Origin: Bin80 sp965220365
Lineage (GTDB): Bacteria; Bacteroidota; Rhodothermia; Rhodothermales; Bin80
DNA: 64,000 nt
Reading direction: 5' to 3'
NCBI GenBank assembly: GCA_965220365.1
Contig: OZ244823.1
Span: forward strand, 2,356,001 to 2,420,000
Of the stretch, positions 54,858-64,000 are shown piece by piece (the stretch's first letter is position 1; every line of letters starts with the position of its first letter). The translations under genes were made by a program, and so were the position numbers. The notes under the pieces were generated by a model. It saw only the letters and a list, made by a program, of their open reading frames with translations, was not told the DNA's origin and made no database searches.

Positions 54858-55309
54858 AATAAAATGCGCTCCGATAACAACGCAAGGGACGTTTATCGTT
54901 TCTTGTACTGTACAGTCAAGTTACACTAAAAATTGCTGTAATTGTGCCATTTCCTCACAGCAAGGGCCTTGCGTGAATGGGCCCGGCTAAATTTTACTTC
55001 GAAATCATCGCTAAGAGAACGCACTTTATCGGCAGTTGATCATAAACATCCATTGTCCCCTGAAGCCCTTCCAGAGCACCGTCCATGTTGTTACCCGAGA
55101 GTCACAGTGCATTTTGGAGAATATGATTGGGCTCGCCTTCCGGAAGGGAAAACCGCTGCAGAGAGAGGGACCGAAACCTAGCTTCCCTTCGGCATTTCCA
55201 TGAGCAAGAGTCTATCATGGACGTACAAGAGATCGACTGAAGAGGAGACCGTTGTCGCTAGGCTGGGACGAAAAGTTTACCAAGGCATACACCACAAGAA
55301 ATACTTGAC
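54858..55309. other. 450-bp intergenic region between divergent HU and ppc
   Basis: Contains the promoters for both directions. A 79-codon frame (54942-55181) has no recognisable domain and is not called. A TTGACA-like element occurs within the last 15 bases before the ppc ATG but is too close to be its promoter. Confidence 0.45.
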
Positions 55310-58060
55310 ATGAATTCTTGGCAAGGACTAAGCTTTGAAGCACAAGGTACGGGAATTTCTGTACCTCTGAGCGAACAGATTAATCTTTTGGGTGGCCTAC
55401 TTGGCCGTGTAATTGAAGCTCAGGCCAGCCCTGAAGTACTGGGCTTAGTTGAGGAATTACGGCGATTGACCAAACAGGCAATCACGCAGCAGGAGCCACA
55501 TCTGCGAGATCAAGTGATCGAGCGGATCAAGGGGTTGGAGCTTCTGGAAATTGAATGGCTGTTACGTGCCTTTACAACATTCTTCTATCTGGTCAATCAG
55601 AGTGAGCAGCAGGAGATTATTCGGATTAATCGAGAGCGTGCACGCCTACTTCCTGAGGCGGGTCGTGTAGATTCAATTGATGAAGCAGTCGGGATTCTTC
55701 GGCGTGCAGGTTATGAGTTGGAGGATGTCTTAAAGATTGTCTCCCGCCTTGATATACAGCCGACACTGACAGCACATCCCACGGAAGCACGTCGTCGAAC
55801 CATTCTATATAAACAAGAATTTCTAGCCTCCATCATTGATCAACTGCGCTACAGTAAGCCGACCCCTGGAGAGCGTGACGAACTACTTCACCAAGTCCAT
55901 AACCAAATTGGGCTCCTGGTTGCATCCGATAAAGTCCGTGCAAGTAAGCCTACCGTGATTGACGAAGTTGAAAATGGCCTCCACTACCTGCGAAACGCCA
56001 TCTGGGAAACGATCCCACGGATCCATAAAGATGTGGTCGACGCAATTGAGCGACATTACAATCAGACCGTGGATGTGCCCGTATTCCTGAAATTCAGATC
56101 CTGGATTGGAGGAGATCGGGACGGTAATCCTAACGTGACCGCAGAGATTACCCGGAAAACCTTCTCCATGCACCGTAGAACGGCATTGGCCCGCTATTTA
56201 GAGAATTTACGTTCGTTGCGAAGGGACTTAAGTATTTCCGAACTGCAGTTAAAAATCCCTGAGGCTCTCTATGAGTCCATAGCACGTGATAAGGAGGTGC
56301 TAAGTCTGAGTGCTCATGAGGCGCGCCAATTTGTACAGGAACCCTTCCGACAGAAAATCAGCTTCATGATGCAACGCATTGAGTTGGCACGGGATGGGGA
56401 TTATGAGATCTATAACAGCGCGAATTTTATTGCGGATCTACAACTACTCGCACACGCTCTCGAAGACATGGGGTATGAAAGTCTGGTCTCCCATGGGCGA
56501 TTAGGAAAACTCATCCTGCGGGCACAGGCGTTTGGATTTCACATGGTTTCCCTGGATATACGGCAACACAGCCGTCATCATGGCAATGCCGTACATGCAT
56601 TGTTCAAGGTTTCAGATGTCTGTGATGACTATTTGGGTTTGGCGGAAGAGGACAAGCTGGACCTCTTGACAAAAGAATTACAGAATCCTCGACCTCTTTT
56701 ACCACATGGTGTCAAGTTAGAGAAAGATGTCCAAGAGGTACTCAACACGTTTGTCGTGATTAAGGAGACGGTTGAATGGTCTCCTAGTGCCTTAGGTAGT
56801 TATGTGATCAGTATGACACATGCCGTGAGCCATGTCTTAGAGGTTCTATTGCTGGCAAAGGAGACTGGGCTTTGGCGTATTGAAGGAGATCGCGTGCACT
56901 CCCCTATTGACGTTGTTCCTCTTTTTGAAACCATTGAGGATTTGGATCTTGCCGGGGTCTTGTTGACCAATATGTTTGAGCACCCGGCATACAAGAAGCA
57001 CCTTGGGCATCGTGACAATATGCAAGAGGTAATGCTTGGCTATTCAGACAGCAACAAGGATGGAGGGTATTGGATGGCCAACTGGGCCTTACACAAGGCA
57101 AAGAGGCATATTGGTAAGATCTGCAAGGATGCTGGCATTGATCTCCGACTCTTTCATGGCCGTGGTGGAACGGTTGGTCGTGGTGGAGGACGTGCTGGTC
57201 AGGCAATCATTGCGATGCCTCGCATCATCCATAACGGTCGGATCCGGTTTACTGAACAGGGTGAGGTAATTTCATTCAGGTATGCCCTACCTGCAATTGC
57301 GCACCGACATTTAGAGCAGATTGTACGGGCAATGATGATTGCTCCGCTGCGCGTGGCAGATGTAGAGGAAGATGCGGTAATTATGGAGCGTATTGCAGAT
57401 GTATCCATGAAGACTTACCGGAAACTGATTGACGATCCAGAATTCTGGCCGTGGTACGCCTCCTCAACACCGATTGAACAGATCAGTCGTCTTCCGATTG
57501 CGTCCCGTCCGGTTTCTCGCGGCTCGGTGCATCATGTAGATTTTGACGACTTGCGTGCGATCCCTTGGGTCTTTGCTTGGACTCAGACCCGCTATATCGT
57601 TCCAGGATGGTATGGAGCTGGTGAAGGACTTCAGAAGCTGCTGAAAGATCACGGCTCAGACCTCAAGCGGATGTACAAGCAGTGGCCATTCTTTCAAGCG
57701 GTCCTCAACAGTGCCCAACGCGAGATGGCAAGGGCGCGATTGGACGTTGCATCAGAATATCTGACCCTCGCTTCTGATCCAAAAGCAGGAGAACGGATCA
57801 ATCACCGAATTGTCGAAGATTACAAAAAGGCGGAGGCAGCTATACTTGAGATTACCGGGCATGAAAGCCTGTATGGGCATGTGCCTGTATTCAGGAAATC
57901 TGTCAAACTTCGTAACCCCTACTCTGATGTCTTGAATCTGCTTCAGGTTGAATTAATTCGACGAAGTCGCAACGATTTGGAATCAGACAAAGAACGCTTG
58001 GTACATGCATTACTCTTGAGCGTAAATGGGATCGCGGCCGCAATGCAGAGCACCGGATAA
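55310..58060 (+). CDS. ppc: Phosphoenolpyruvate carboxylase
   Basis: Anaplerotic enzyme forming oxaloacetate from PEP and bicarbonate; 916 aa, near the usual size. Catalytic segments are LTAHPTEARRR (His near 158), the glycine loop WIGGDRDGNPNVT, LGYSDSNKDGGY, FHGRGGTVGRGGG with the mobile catalytic loop, and RQHSRHHGNAV. The C-terminus NGIAAAMQSTG corresponds to the conserved NGxAAGxRNTG end needed for PEP binding, with variation at Gly (A) and Arg-Asn (QS). It is monocistronic and faces a decayed region. Confidence 0.95.
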   Translation: MNSWQGLSFEAQGTGISVPLSEQINLLGGLLGRVIEAQASPEVLGLVEELRRLTKQAITQQEPHLRDQVIERIKGLELLEIEWLLRAFTTFFYLVNQSEQQEIIRINRERARLLPEAGRVDSIDEAVGILRRAGYELEDVLKIVSRLDIQPTLTAHPTEARRRTILYKQEFLASIIDQLRYSKPTPGERDELLHQVHNQIGLLVASDKVRASKPTVIDEVENGLHYLRNAIWETIPRIHKDVVDAIERHYNQTVDVPVFLKFRSWIGGDRDGNPNVTAEITRKTFSMHRRTALARYLENLRSLRRDLSISELQLKIPEALYESIARDKEVLSLSAHEARQFVQEPFRQKISFMMQRIELARDGDYEIYNSANFIADLQLLAHALEDMGYESLVSHGRLGKLILRAQAFGFHMVSLDIRQHSRHHGNAVHALFKVSDVCDDYLGLAEEDKLDLLTKELQNPRPLLPHGVKLEKDVQEVLNTFVVIKETVEWSPSALGSYVISMTHAVSHVLEVLLLAKETGLWRIEGDRVHSPIDVVPLFETIEDLDLAGVLLTNMFEHPAYKKHLGHRDNMQEVMLGYSDSNKDGGYWMANWALHKAKRHIGKICKDAGIDLRLFHGRGGTVGRGGGRAGQAIIAMPRIIHNGRIRFTEQGEVISFRYALPAIAHRHLEQIVRAMMIAPLRVADVEEDAVIMERIADVSMKTYRKLIDDPEFWPWYASSTPIEQISRLPIASRPVSRGSVHHVDFDDLRAIPWVFAWTQTRYIVPGWYGAGEGLQKLLKDHGSDLKRMYKQWPFFQAVLNSAQREMARARLDVASEYLTLASDPKAGERINHRIVEDYKKAEAAILEITGHESLYGHVPVFRKSVKLRNPYSDVLNLLQVELIRRSRNDLESDKERLVHALLLSVNGIAAAMQSTG

Positions 58061-58171
58061 ATATGTATGGTAGTGGTCGAACCGACTGTGCTACATTGCT
58101 CTTTCAGTCAAAGTACCGTGTAGCAACGGAATTTGTGCTACAGGATTATTCTACGAGTTGGCCTGCCATTC

Positions 58172-59268
58172 ATGAACAACCTTCGAAATCGGCTGAAGCA
58201 GATCTCCCTGTCAGGATTCAAGACGCTTAATCCACTTGACGACTTTGAGCCCTGTCGAAAACAATGCTGATCGGTGCCAACGGTGCAGGTAAGTCCAACT
58301 TTATCTCATTCTTTCGCACGATGAGCTATGCACTATCTGGAACTGACCAATTAGCTCGTCATGTGGGACAACAGTGTGGCTCCCGCCGATTTCTGTATGA
58401 CGGACCAGATCGTACGCACGAAATCAAGGCCACATTAACGATCGAAACCCCTACCGGAATGAGCGATTGTGCTTTCCGCTTGCTCCATGCCACAGGTGAC
58501 ACATTGGTATTCGCTGATGAGCGATATCGCTCCACTCGCTCGGAGTGAAAAACGCTCGGTGCGGGGCACAGAGACCCAAGGCTTCCCAAGGCTGCAGATG
58601 AGTGTCAGACTGCACGCGTCATCCATACTCTGCTGAAGAAAATTGTTGTCTATCAGTTCCACAATACATCTGATGCCTCAGGTATTCGTGGAAAGTGGTC
58701 AATCGATGATAACCGCTGGCTCAAGAAAGATGCGGCGAACATCGCGCCGATACTTCACCGCCTGAAAACCCAGGAGCCCCTCTACTACCGACGTATTGTC
58801 AACCACATCCAACTCATTCTACCGATGTTCTCCGACTTTGAGTTGGAGCCCAACTATGGCAGCTTGATGTTACAATGGCGCGAGATAGGTACAGACGAGG
58901 TATTTAGCGCATCTCAGGCATCAGACGGTTTTCTCCGTATCGTTGCCCTTGTCACTCTACTTCTACAGCCACCGAATGACCTTCCAAACACTTTAATTCT
59001 TGATGAACCCGAACTCGGGCTACATCCCTCGGCGATTAATATTATCGGTGGTCTGATAGCTGCGGCTGCCATGAACATTCAGACCATTATGGCCACACAA
59101 TCAGTCCTGATGGTTAACTGCTTTGCCCCCCAGGATATAGTGGTTGTTGAACGACCCGGCCGCGCATCCACCTTTCGCAGACTTGATCCCCAAAAACTTA
59201 ATGAGTGGCTTTCAGACTACTCTCTCTCAGAGTTATGGGAGAAGAATGTTATAGGAGGGCGGCCTTGA
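58172..59268 (+). pseudogene. Broken AAA-type (SMC/RecF-like) ATPase
   Basis: The gene opens at ATG 58172 (LKQISLSGFKTLNPLDDFEP), then shifts frame near 58260 into the P-loop segment LIGANGAGKSNFISFF. In-frame TGA at 58546 interrupts it again before KTLGAGHRDPRLPKAADE. The remainder to 59268 carries QASDGFLRIVALVTLLL, Walker B LILDEPELGLHPSAI and the H-switch-like MATQSVLMVN. This is the AAA_21/OLD-like ATPase type found in many defence modules. One frameshift and one nonsense codon make a functional product unlikely. Confidence 0.82.
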
Positions 59269-59423
59269 GGGACTTTCGGCTTAACTCCATTATAGAGGGA
59301 CAGACTGAAGAGAGGTTCGTCAATCAAATATTGCAGAAAGCGCTTCTCGTAAAACTCCCGGGTAGGGGGATTTGTAAGAGGTTCTACCAATTAATAGGGT
59401 TCTACCAGCATTGTTGTGGATGA
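59265..59423 (+). pseudogene. Truncated DUF4276-like partner gene
   Basis: Starts with TTG overlapping the ATPase stop, behind GGAGGG. The first ~30 codons (RDFRLNSIIEGQTEERFVNQ) match the TOPRIM-like N-terminus of DUF4276 proteins, which typically pair with such ATPases. After LVKLPG the reading departs and stops early; the direct-repeat region begins ~75 bp later, so the rest was lost. Confidence 0.65.
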
Positions 59424-59498
59424 AGCGTTGGATCTTCGCAAAGGAAAAACCCCATCCTTTGTAATGAGTAATTCGTTGTGTACCGAGAAAAAGACATC

Positions 59499-59994
59499 AT
59501 GGATGACGGGTAGGATAAACTCAACCAGCCATAATTGTAATGCCACAAGGTCCGCATGGCAACGAATCTGGTCGGTATCGCCGTAGCGCAGACGAGGCAG
59601 AAACTAAAACCCTGAAAGAATGTACTACCGTTTGGCTCTTTTTCTTGAAAAACATGATAGATACACTTTCGATTGCTCGTAAACTTTCCAGTTCAGGAGT
59701 CAAGCGAGAACAAGCTGAAGCAATTGCGGACGTTGTTGCCGACGCGGTTGATCAACAATATGGAGAGCTCGCCACCAAAGATTTTGTGCGTAACCAGATC
59801 AGCACCGTACGTGGCGAAATAAGTGACTTACGCGGCGACATGAACACCCAAATAAGTGCACTCGAAACTCGGCTTGTGCGCTGGATAGTTGCAACGGGCT
59901 TAGTCGTTGTAGGCCTTTTGATCACCGCAGTGACCGTTTTTTAGGTGTACTACGGGTGAGGTTCAATATATACGATCCCATGTCGGGAATCCTG
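59499..59994. repeat. Direct repeat copy 1 (496 bp)
   Basis: Begins ATGGATGACGGG and ends GGGAATCCTG. It is essentially identical to 61926-62454 except for one 33-bp unit. It contains the smaller DUF1640-like gene. The IS1634-type element lies between the copies. Confidence 0.95.
59654..59944 (+). CDS. DUF1640-like coiled-coil membrane protein (copy 1, 96 aa)
   Basis: Small protein with N-terminal helix (DTLSIARKLSSSGVKREQAE), a middle coiled coil (TVRGEISDLRGDMNTQISAL) and a C-terminal TM helix (WIVATGLVVVGLLITAVTVF). This is the layout of DUF1640/CCDC90-like proteins. I chose ATG 59654; the frame is open further upstream but that part lacks the family. Function in bacteria is unknown; such genes are frequent near mobile DNA. 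One 11-residue repeat unit ISDLRGDMNTQ is present here. Confidence 0.78.
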   Translation: MIDTLSIARKLSSSGVKREQAEAIADVVADAVDQQYGELATKDFVRNQISTVRGEISDLRGDMNTQISALETRLVRWIVATGLVVVGLLITAVTVF

Positions 59995-61925
59995 ACTTCG
60001 ACGGTTACCTCTGGCACAGGGGTACTGGAGTGGGATTTTCGGAAAAAGTGAACACTACATGTACCCCTTCTGAGGGGTTGAACCTTCGCGCAACACCGAC
60101 GACCTGGTGTTGTGTTTAGGAAGTCGTTCCTTTCTTGAACAGCACCGTTTGGCGCTGCAGGGTCTGGTTGACGACCTGATAGAGTCGAATCCCCTCTCGG
60201 GTGGCCTTTGAGGGGAGAAGATATTCTGCGTTATTGCCCCGATCACAGATGACCGATGCCTCGACATTGCCCAGTTCGGCTAAAATCTGTCCTTCACTCA
60301 ATCGCTGCTTTGTCCCAAACCTCGCATTATATCGGTGACGCAGAATCCGAAGCAGTGCAAAGGCCACAAAGCAGATGGCGATGTGGGCACGAACCCGCCG
60401 CTCGACCCAGTGAAAGATGGGGCGAATAGCCATGGTGTGTTTCAGGACCCGAAAGCCTTCTTCAATTCGCCAGAGTTCGCCATAATGCTGGTAGACCTGT
60501 GCGGGGGGCAGATCTTTGATGCTCGTCCAGACTCCGTGAAGCCCATCAAATTTCTTGTCGTTTTCAATTGCCGCCTCATCCAACCGGACGCTGTCCTGAT
60601 CTACTTTCAAAAAACGACCGCTGCGCCCGTGTCCCTTGACGCCCTGGGCAAGCCGTTTTTTGACCTTCTCGATCGCCTTCTGTCGCGCGTGCGCATCCTT
60701 GGCCGCTTTCTTTGGACAGTATCGTAAGATCAGACGGCGACCTGCCAAGGTGTGTTCGGTCACCTTTCGACCCGAGGAAAGCGTGGTCCAGGATTGTGAT
60801 TGGGTCACCGCCTTGGTGTCCACCTGGTTCATCGATCGCAGACGGGCCGCCACGATATAGTCACACCCCATGCTTTGTAACAACGCCAGATTCTTTTTGC
60901 TCAACAGGCCCGAATCGGCAACGACAATGATCTGCTCCAAGTCAAAGCGCGTTTTGAGCTCGTTCAAGGCCGGTTCCAGGGTCGTTACATCGGTCGTATT
61001 TCCAGGAAAGAGTTCATAGGTAACCGGAAGTCCCTCCTGGGTCTGCACCAGGGCCAGAACAACCTGCACCCGATGAGGCTTTCCATCCTTGCTGAACCCT
61101 TTTTTGCGAATCTCATCGTCGTTCTCACTGGCAAAACTGAGCGTGGTGACATCAAAAAACAAAACCTTGAATTTGCCTCCGATCATGCCCATGGTTTCGT
61201 CGGAGACCATCTGTTTTAATTGGTCAATCCGCGCATCGGTCACCGTGTCCATCATTCGGTAAAACTTTTCCACGGGTACGTTCACGCCGACCTCCTTCGA
61301 CATCTGTCGGGAATGAGCCAGTTTACTATCCCCCGGTGCAGCCAGACGCAGCAGCACGGCCTGTTTGAACAATCGGCGCGACATCGCCTGACGCGAATCA
61401 AACACACGCGCAAATCCATCTGATCATACAGCGTGCCAACGGCTTCATGAAACCCCAGACACAGCCGACGAAGTTCTTCCAGCTTGCGGGCATCTTCAAT
61501 CACCAGAGGACCCGTATCCGGGGGGTGAGTCCGGGCGGCAACGACTTCCTCCGCATAGGATTCGGGCGGAAACAAAGAAGGTTTTCGCGCTTCCTGGAGT
61601 TTCGCCAACTCCAGCTCGGCCAGCTTGATCAGGGGTGCTACGGCATCCGGTCGGACACTGCCCATATGCTGGATGATACGAATGCGTGATTCGCCCTTCC
61701 TGTTGCGATAGTTCTGCACAATCTGGACCGCGATGTTTTTGGTCGTTTTTCGTTTGAGTGTTCGGACCCACATAAATGTAACGTTTGTGAGCTCACAAGA
61801 TACGGAAGAATTACGACAAAAGCAGAAAACTGAACACTACAAACGGGCCAACGAAAAAAATCGCCCACAGCACACGGAAATAGGGGTTCTTGCGAACAAA
61901 TACGGCCCAAACCGTCGAAGTCAGG
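59991..61925 (-). mobile_element. IS1634-type element between the direct repeats, with 16-bp inverted ends
   Basis: CCTGACTTCGACGGTT at 59991-60006 is matched perfectly, inverted, at 61910-61925. Between them lies a degenerate transposase on the minus strand. The left inverted repeat overlaps the last four bases of repeat copy 1 and the right one ends where copy 2 starts. Whether these 16-mers are the true transposon ends is inferred. Confidence 0.7.
60116..61773 (-). pseudogene. IS1634-family transposase, frameshifted
   Basis: N-terminal part (61282-61773: VQNYRNRKGESRIRIIQHMG) and C-terminal part (60116-61405) belong to one transposase. The second part carries LFFDVTTLSFAS with the first Asp, VVADSGLLSKKN with the second, and YGELWRIEEGFRVLKHTM with the Glu. 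A single -1 shift near 61405-61418 (around ATGGATTTGCG) would restore YDQM-GFARVFDSRQAM. No canonical slippery heptamer is there, so a deletion or insertion is likelier than programmed shifting. Different sequence from the transposase at 45942. Confidence 0.82.
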
Positions 61926-62080
61926 ATGGATGACGGGTAGGATAAACTCAACCAGCCATAATTGTAATGCCACAAGGTCCGCATGGCAACGAATCTGGTC
62001 GGTATCGCCGTAGCGCAGACGAGGCAGAAACTAAAACCCTGAAAGAATGTACTACCGTTTGGCTCTTTTTCTTGAAAAAC

Positions 62081-62404
62081 ATGATAGATACACTTTCGAT
62101 TGCTCGTAAACTTTCCAGTTCAGGAGTCAAGCGAGAACAAGCTGAAGCAATTGCGGACGTTGTTGCCGACGCGGTTGATCAACAATATGGAGAGCTCGCC
62201 ACCAAAGATTTTGTGCGTAACCAGATCAGCACCGTACGTGGCGAAATAAGTGACTTACGCGGCGACATGAACACCCAAATAAGTGACTTACGCGGCGACA
62301 TGAACACCCAAATAAGTGCACTCGAAACTCGGCTTGTGCGCTGGATAGTTGCAACGGGCTTAGTCGTTGTAGGCCTTTTGATCACCGCAGTGACCGTTTT
62401 TTAG
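62081..62404 (+). CDS. DUF1640-like coiled-coil membrane protein (copy 2, 107 aa)
   Basis: Identical to the gene at 59654 apart from a duplicated 11-residue unit ISDLRGDMNTQ in the coiled coil, which lengthens the stalk before the C-terminal TM helix. ATG 62081 is the equivalent start. Both copies are open, so both may be expressed. Confidence 0.78.
   Translation: MIDTLSIARKLSSSGVKREQAEAIADVVADAVDQQYGELATKDFVRNQISTVRGEISDLRGDMNTQISDLRGDMNTQISALETRLVRWIVATGLVVVGLLITAVTVF
62246..62311. repeat. Two tandem 33-bp units in copy 2
   Basis: Units 62246-62278 and 62279-62311 are identical and in frame; copy 1 has a single unit. Change of 11 residues equals three heptad-like turns minus ten, consistent with an 11-residue (hendecad) coiled coil. 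Confidence 0.95.
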
Positions 62405-62422
62405 GTGTACTACGGGTGAGGT

Positions 62423-62896
62423 TCAATATATACGATCCCATGTCGGGAATCCTGTGGTTTCACCATTTCTTCGGTTGGCATCTGTGCATTTAGTCTTGAT
62501 ATAGAGGCCGCACATTGATCTTATAGCAGGGATATTGCGGATATCGCTGAATTCCTTATGGGAAACGGTGCCTGCAGGGGAAGGATGTCCGGCCAGCTTG
62601 AGAATGAATTTCACGCCCGCGGAGTAAGAGAGGATGAAAGCGGGAGCAAGACCATCGTCAAACAGCGCGGAGAGCCACCGGGCAAAGGCATGGTCGTCCA
62701 GGTCATCAATGCTCCCCGGCCCCTCAGACTCGAGCCAGCCCGTAAAGCGGAGCCAAGCCTTCGAATAGAGGCGAAAGGTCGAGGGAGCGACCAAGCTTTG
62801 TAACAAGGAGCGCAGGTCAGCGCGCAGCGAGGGGGCAAGCATTCCGGCCCCTGCGGATTTGACAAGAAGGGGAGGCGTTTTCATGGGATCGAGCAC
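62423..62896 (-). pseudogene. Truncated phage-type integrase, N-terminal domain only
   Basis: The frame carries a SAM-like core-binding domain of tyrosine recombinases (VAPSTFRLYSKAWLRFTGWL, FARWLSALFDDGLAPAFILS, VKFILKLAGHP) and then runs into repeat copy 2 and stops. The catalytic domain is absent. The strand and position suggest the missing part was replaced when the repeat/IS unit arrived. DNA to its right is richer in GC than the rest of the window. Confidence 0.75.
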
Positions 62897-63189
62897 TGGT
62901 GGAACGAGGGCAGCCTTTCCGCCCGAACAATGTTCCGTTAAATAGCATTAACGGAAAACATCCCGGATCAACAACGCCCCAAACACGCAGCCGAGACCGT
63001 ATCCAGGAGCGCATTCACCCCCGCATCAGACACGCAACCCCACGCCAGGCAGAGGGAACCGGATGAAGCGACCGGAGAGAGACGGGATCGCCGTCAACTC
63101 CTAGCAGTAGACCGAGGCAAATGGTCAGTAGCTTTGCCAAGCAAATCAGCCCGCCAATTCACCTAGACCGCCCGCAGGGGTAACCAAAC

Positions 63190-63923
63190 ATGAGCGCAGC
63201 AGCCAGAACCACCTTTACCGCAATCAAGCTAGCCATCCTCGCCATGGCCATCAGCCTAAGCGTTGGGCCCAGCGCAGCGCAAATCCCGGACAACCTAAAG
63301 CAGTTCGCAACTAGGGCCGAGCAGGGAGATGCCAAGGCGCAATGGATGCTGGGAATGATGTACTACCACGGGGTGGGCGTACCAGAAAACTACACCGAGG
63401 CGGCGAAGTGGTATCGGAAAGCCACCGAGCAGAGAGACGCCAGCGCGCAAAGCCAGTTGGGCCGGATGTACTACCACGGAGAGGGCGTACCAGAAAACTA
63501 CACCGAGGCAGAGAAATGGTACCGGAAGACCGCCGAACAGGGAGACGCCGCGGGGCAAAGCCTCATGTCAGTGCTCTACCTCACCGGAAGGTCCGTCCTC
63601 TATGACGACGTAAAAGCCTAGCGTGGATGATCCTTGCAGACATGCAAGACGAAGACTACAGAGATATGAGAGACGGCATGCGAAAGCTCCTGATCCCAGA
63701 CCAGATCGCCGAGGCAGAGAGGCTAGCCGCCCAGCTGCAGGAACAGATTTCAGGGAGACAGTTTTTTAAGGATGCAGTAGGGGAAGCGCGCCCCAGACTA
63801 TTCCAGCCATCGGATTTGCCCCGCGCCGCTGACCAAGCCGGCCCCGACCTGAGCGCCTGCAGCGCCCCCTACCCCGGTCAGGCCCCACGAAGCGAACGAG
63901 AGAGCGTCCCCAGGGAGCATTGA
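63190..63923 (+). pseudogene. Exported Sel1-repeat protein, interrupted by a frameshift
   Basis: The first frame (63190-63621) gives a signal peptide (LAILAMAISLSVGPSAAQ) and two to three Sel1 repeats (AEQGDAKAQWMLGMMYYHGVG, NYTEAAKWYRKATEQRDA, SAQSQLGRMYYHGEGV). The frame ends after LYDDVKA, but the next frame continues with LAWMILADMQDEDYRDMRD and then LIPDQIAEAERLAAQLQEQ, which is the usual C-terminal cap of such proteins. A one-base shift near 63615-63621 explains it. Sel1 proteins mediate protein contacts. A shortened but functional 143-aa product is possible. Confidence 0.72.
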
Positions 63924-64000
63924 CCGCCTTCAAACACACCAAACTCGCCCTCAGGGAGGCGAACCTGCAGCAGGCGCCAGAAAAAAAGTTGCCCCTGCAG

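Larger units (their letters stand above)
61926..62454. repeat. Direct repeat copy 2 (529 bp)
   Basis: Same as copy 1 from ATGGATGACGGG to GGGAATCCTG but with one extra 33-bp unit. Its right edge joins the truncated integrase. Confidence 0.95.

Noticed and set aside
54942..55181. 79-codon frame upstream of ppc
   Set aside because: No recognisable domain or ribosome-binding site; region is better explained as promoters.
60045..61840. GAACACTACA present near both ends of the second IS1634-type element, as a possible 10-bp target duplication
   Set aside because: If used as duplication, the enclosed ends show no inverted repeat, while the outer 16-bp perfect inverted pair gives a better boundary.
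1..64000. tRNA, rRNA or riboswitch genes
   Set aside because: Scanning by eye found no T-loop/acceptor pattern or known riboswitch core; a covariance-model scan would be needed to exclude them fully.

Overview
The window looks like a chromosomal segment of a free-living heterotrophic bacterium, most likely from the Rhodothermota/Bacteroidota side of the tree. This rests on the mix of families: periplasmic 3-keto-sugar enzymes (DUF1080, ThuA, SMP-30), a nucleoside:H+ symporter-type MFS, LVIVD-repeat and DUF305 secreted proteins, an SSS and sugar-porter pair, and a large outer-membrane barrel. No rRNA or tRNA gene was seen, so the placement is an inference from protein content only.

Layout. 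1-9.5 kb: a cut-off tyrosine recombinase, an orphan sugar-type ABC ATPase divergent from a LacI regulator, purC, moaD/moaE behind a LolC/E-type permease, then pruA overlapping a DapB-like dehydrogenase. 9.5-14.8 kb: a minus-strand operon of an MFS sugar porter, a sodium:solute symporter and a PgpH-type 7TM-HD phosphodiesterase. 15.5-31.8 kb: a long catabolic region for oxidised sugars or glycosides. It holds a creatininase-family amidohydrolase, a DUF1080-ThuA-sugar dehydrogenase fusion, cytochrome c, two tandem SMP-30 lactonases, a HAD phosphatase with an apparent ATT start and a lipoprotein quinoprotein dehydrogenase. Facing these on the minus strand are a second DUF1080 protein, a nucleoside/sugar symporter, an LVIVD protein and a DUF305 protein.

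31.9-47.9 kb is a defence and mobile-element island: a complete type I restriction-modification operon (hsdM-hsdS-hsdR) whose HsdS carries four perfect 12-bp repeats in its central spacer, then a CBASS-type pair (patatin-like phospholipase plus CD-NTase). The CD-NTase has an unusual C-terminal domain that reads like an E2/UBC-like or AGS-C-like module. An uncharacterised 156-aa gene sits directly upstream. The island is closed by a complete IS21 element with target duplication, IS110 fragments and an IS1634-type element.

48-58 kb returns to ordinary chromosome on both strands: a giant outer-membrane protein, a TPM-domain membrane protein, modB and modA (no modC), a zinc-ribbon TPR protein, an HU/IHF-like protein, and ppc. 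58-64 kb is decayed accessory DNA. It contains a broken AAA ATPase with a truncated DUF4276-like partner and two direct copies of a ~0.5-kb segment encoding a DUF1640-like coiled-coil membrane protein. Those copies flank a frameshifted IS1634-type element. A truncated integrase and a frameshifted Sel1-repeat protein follow, in DNA of visibly higher GC.
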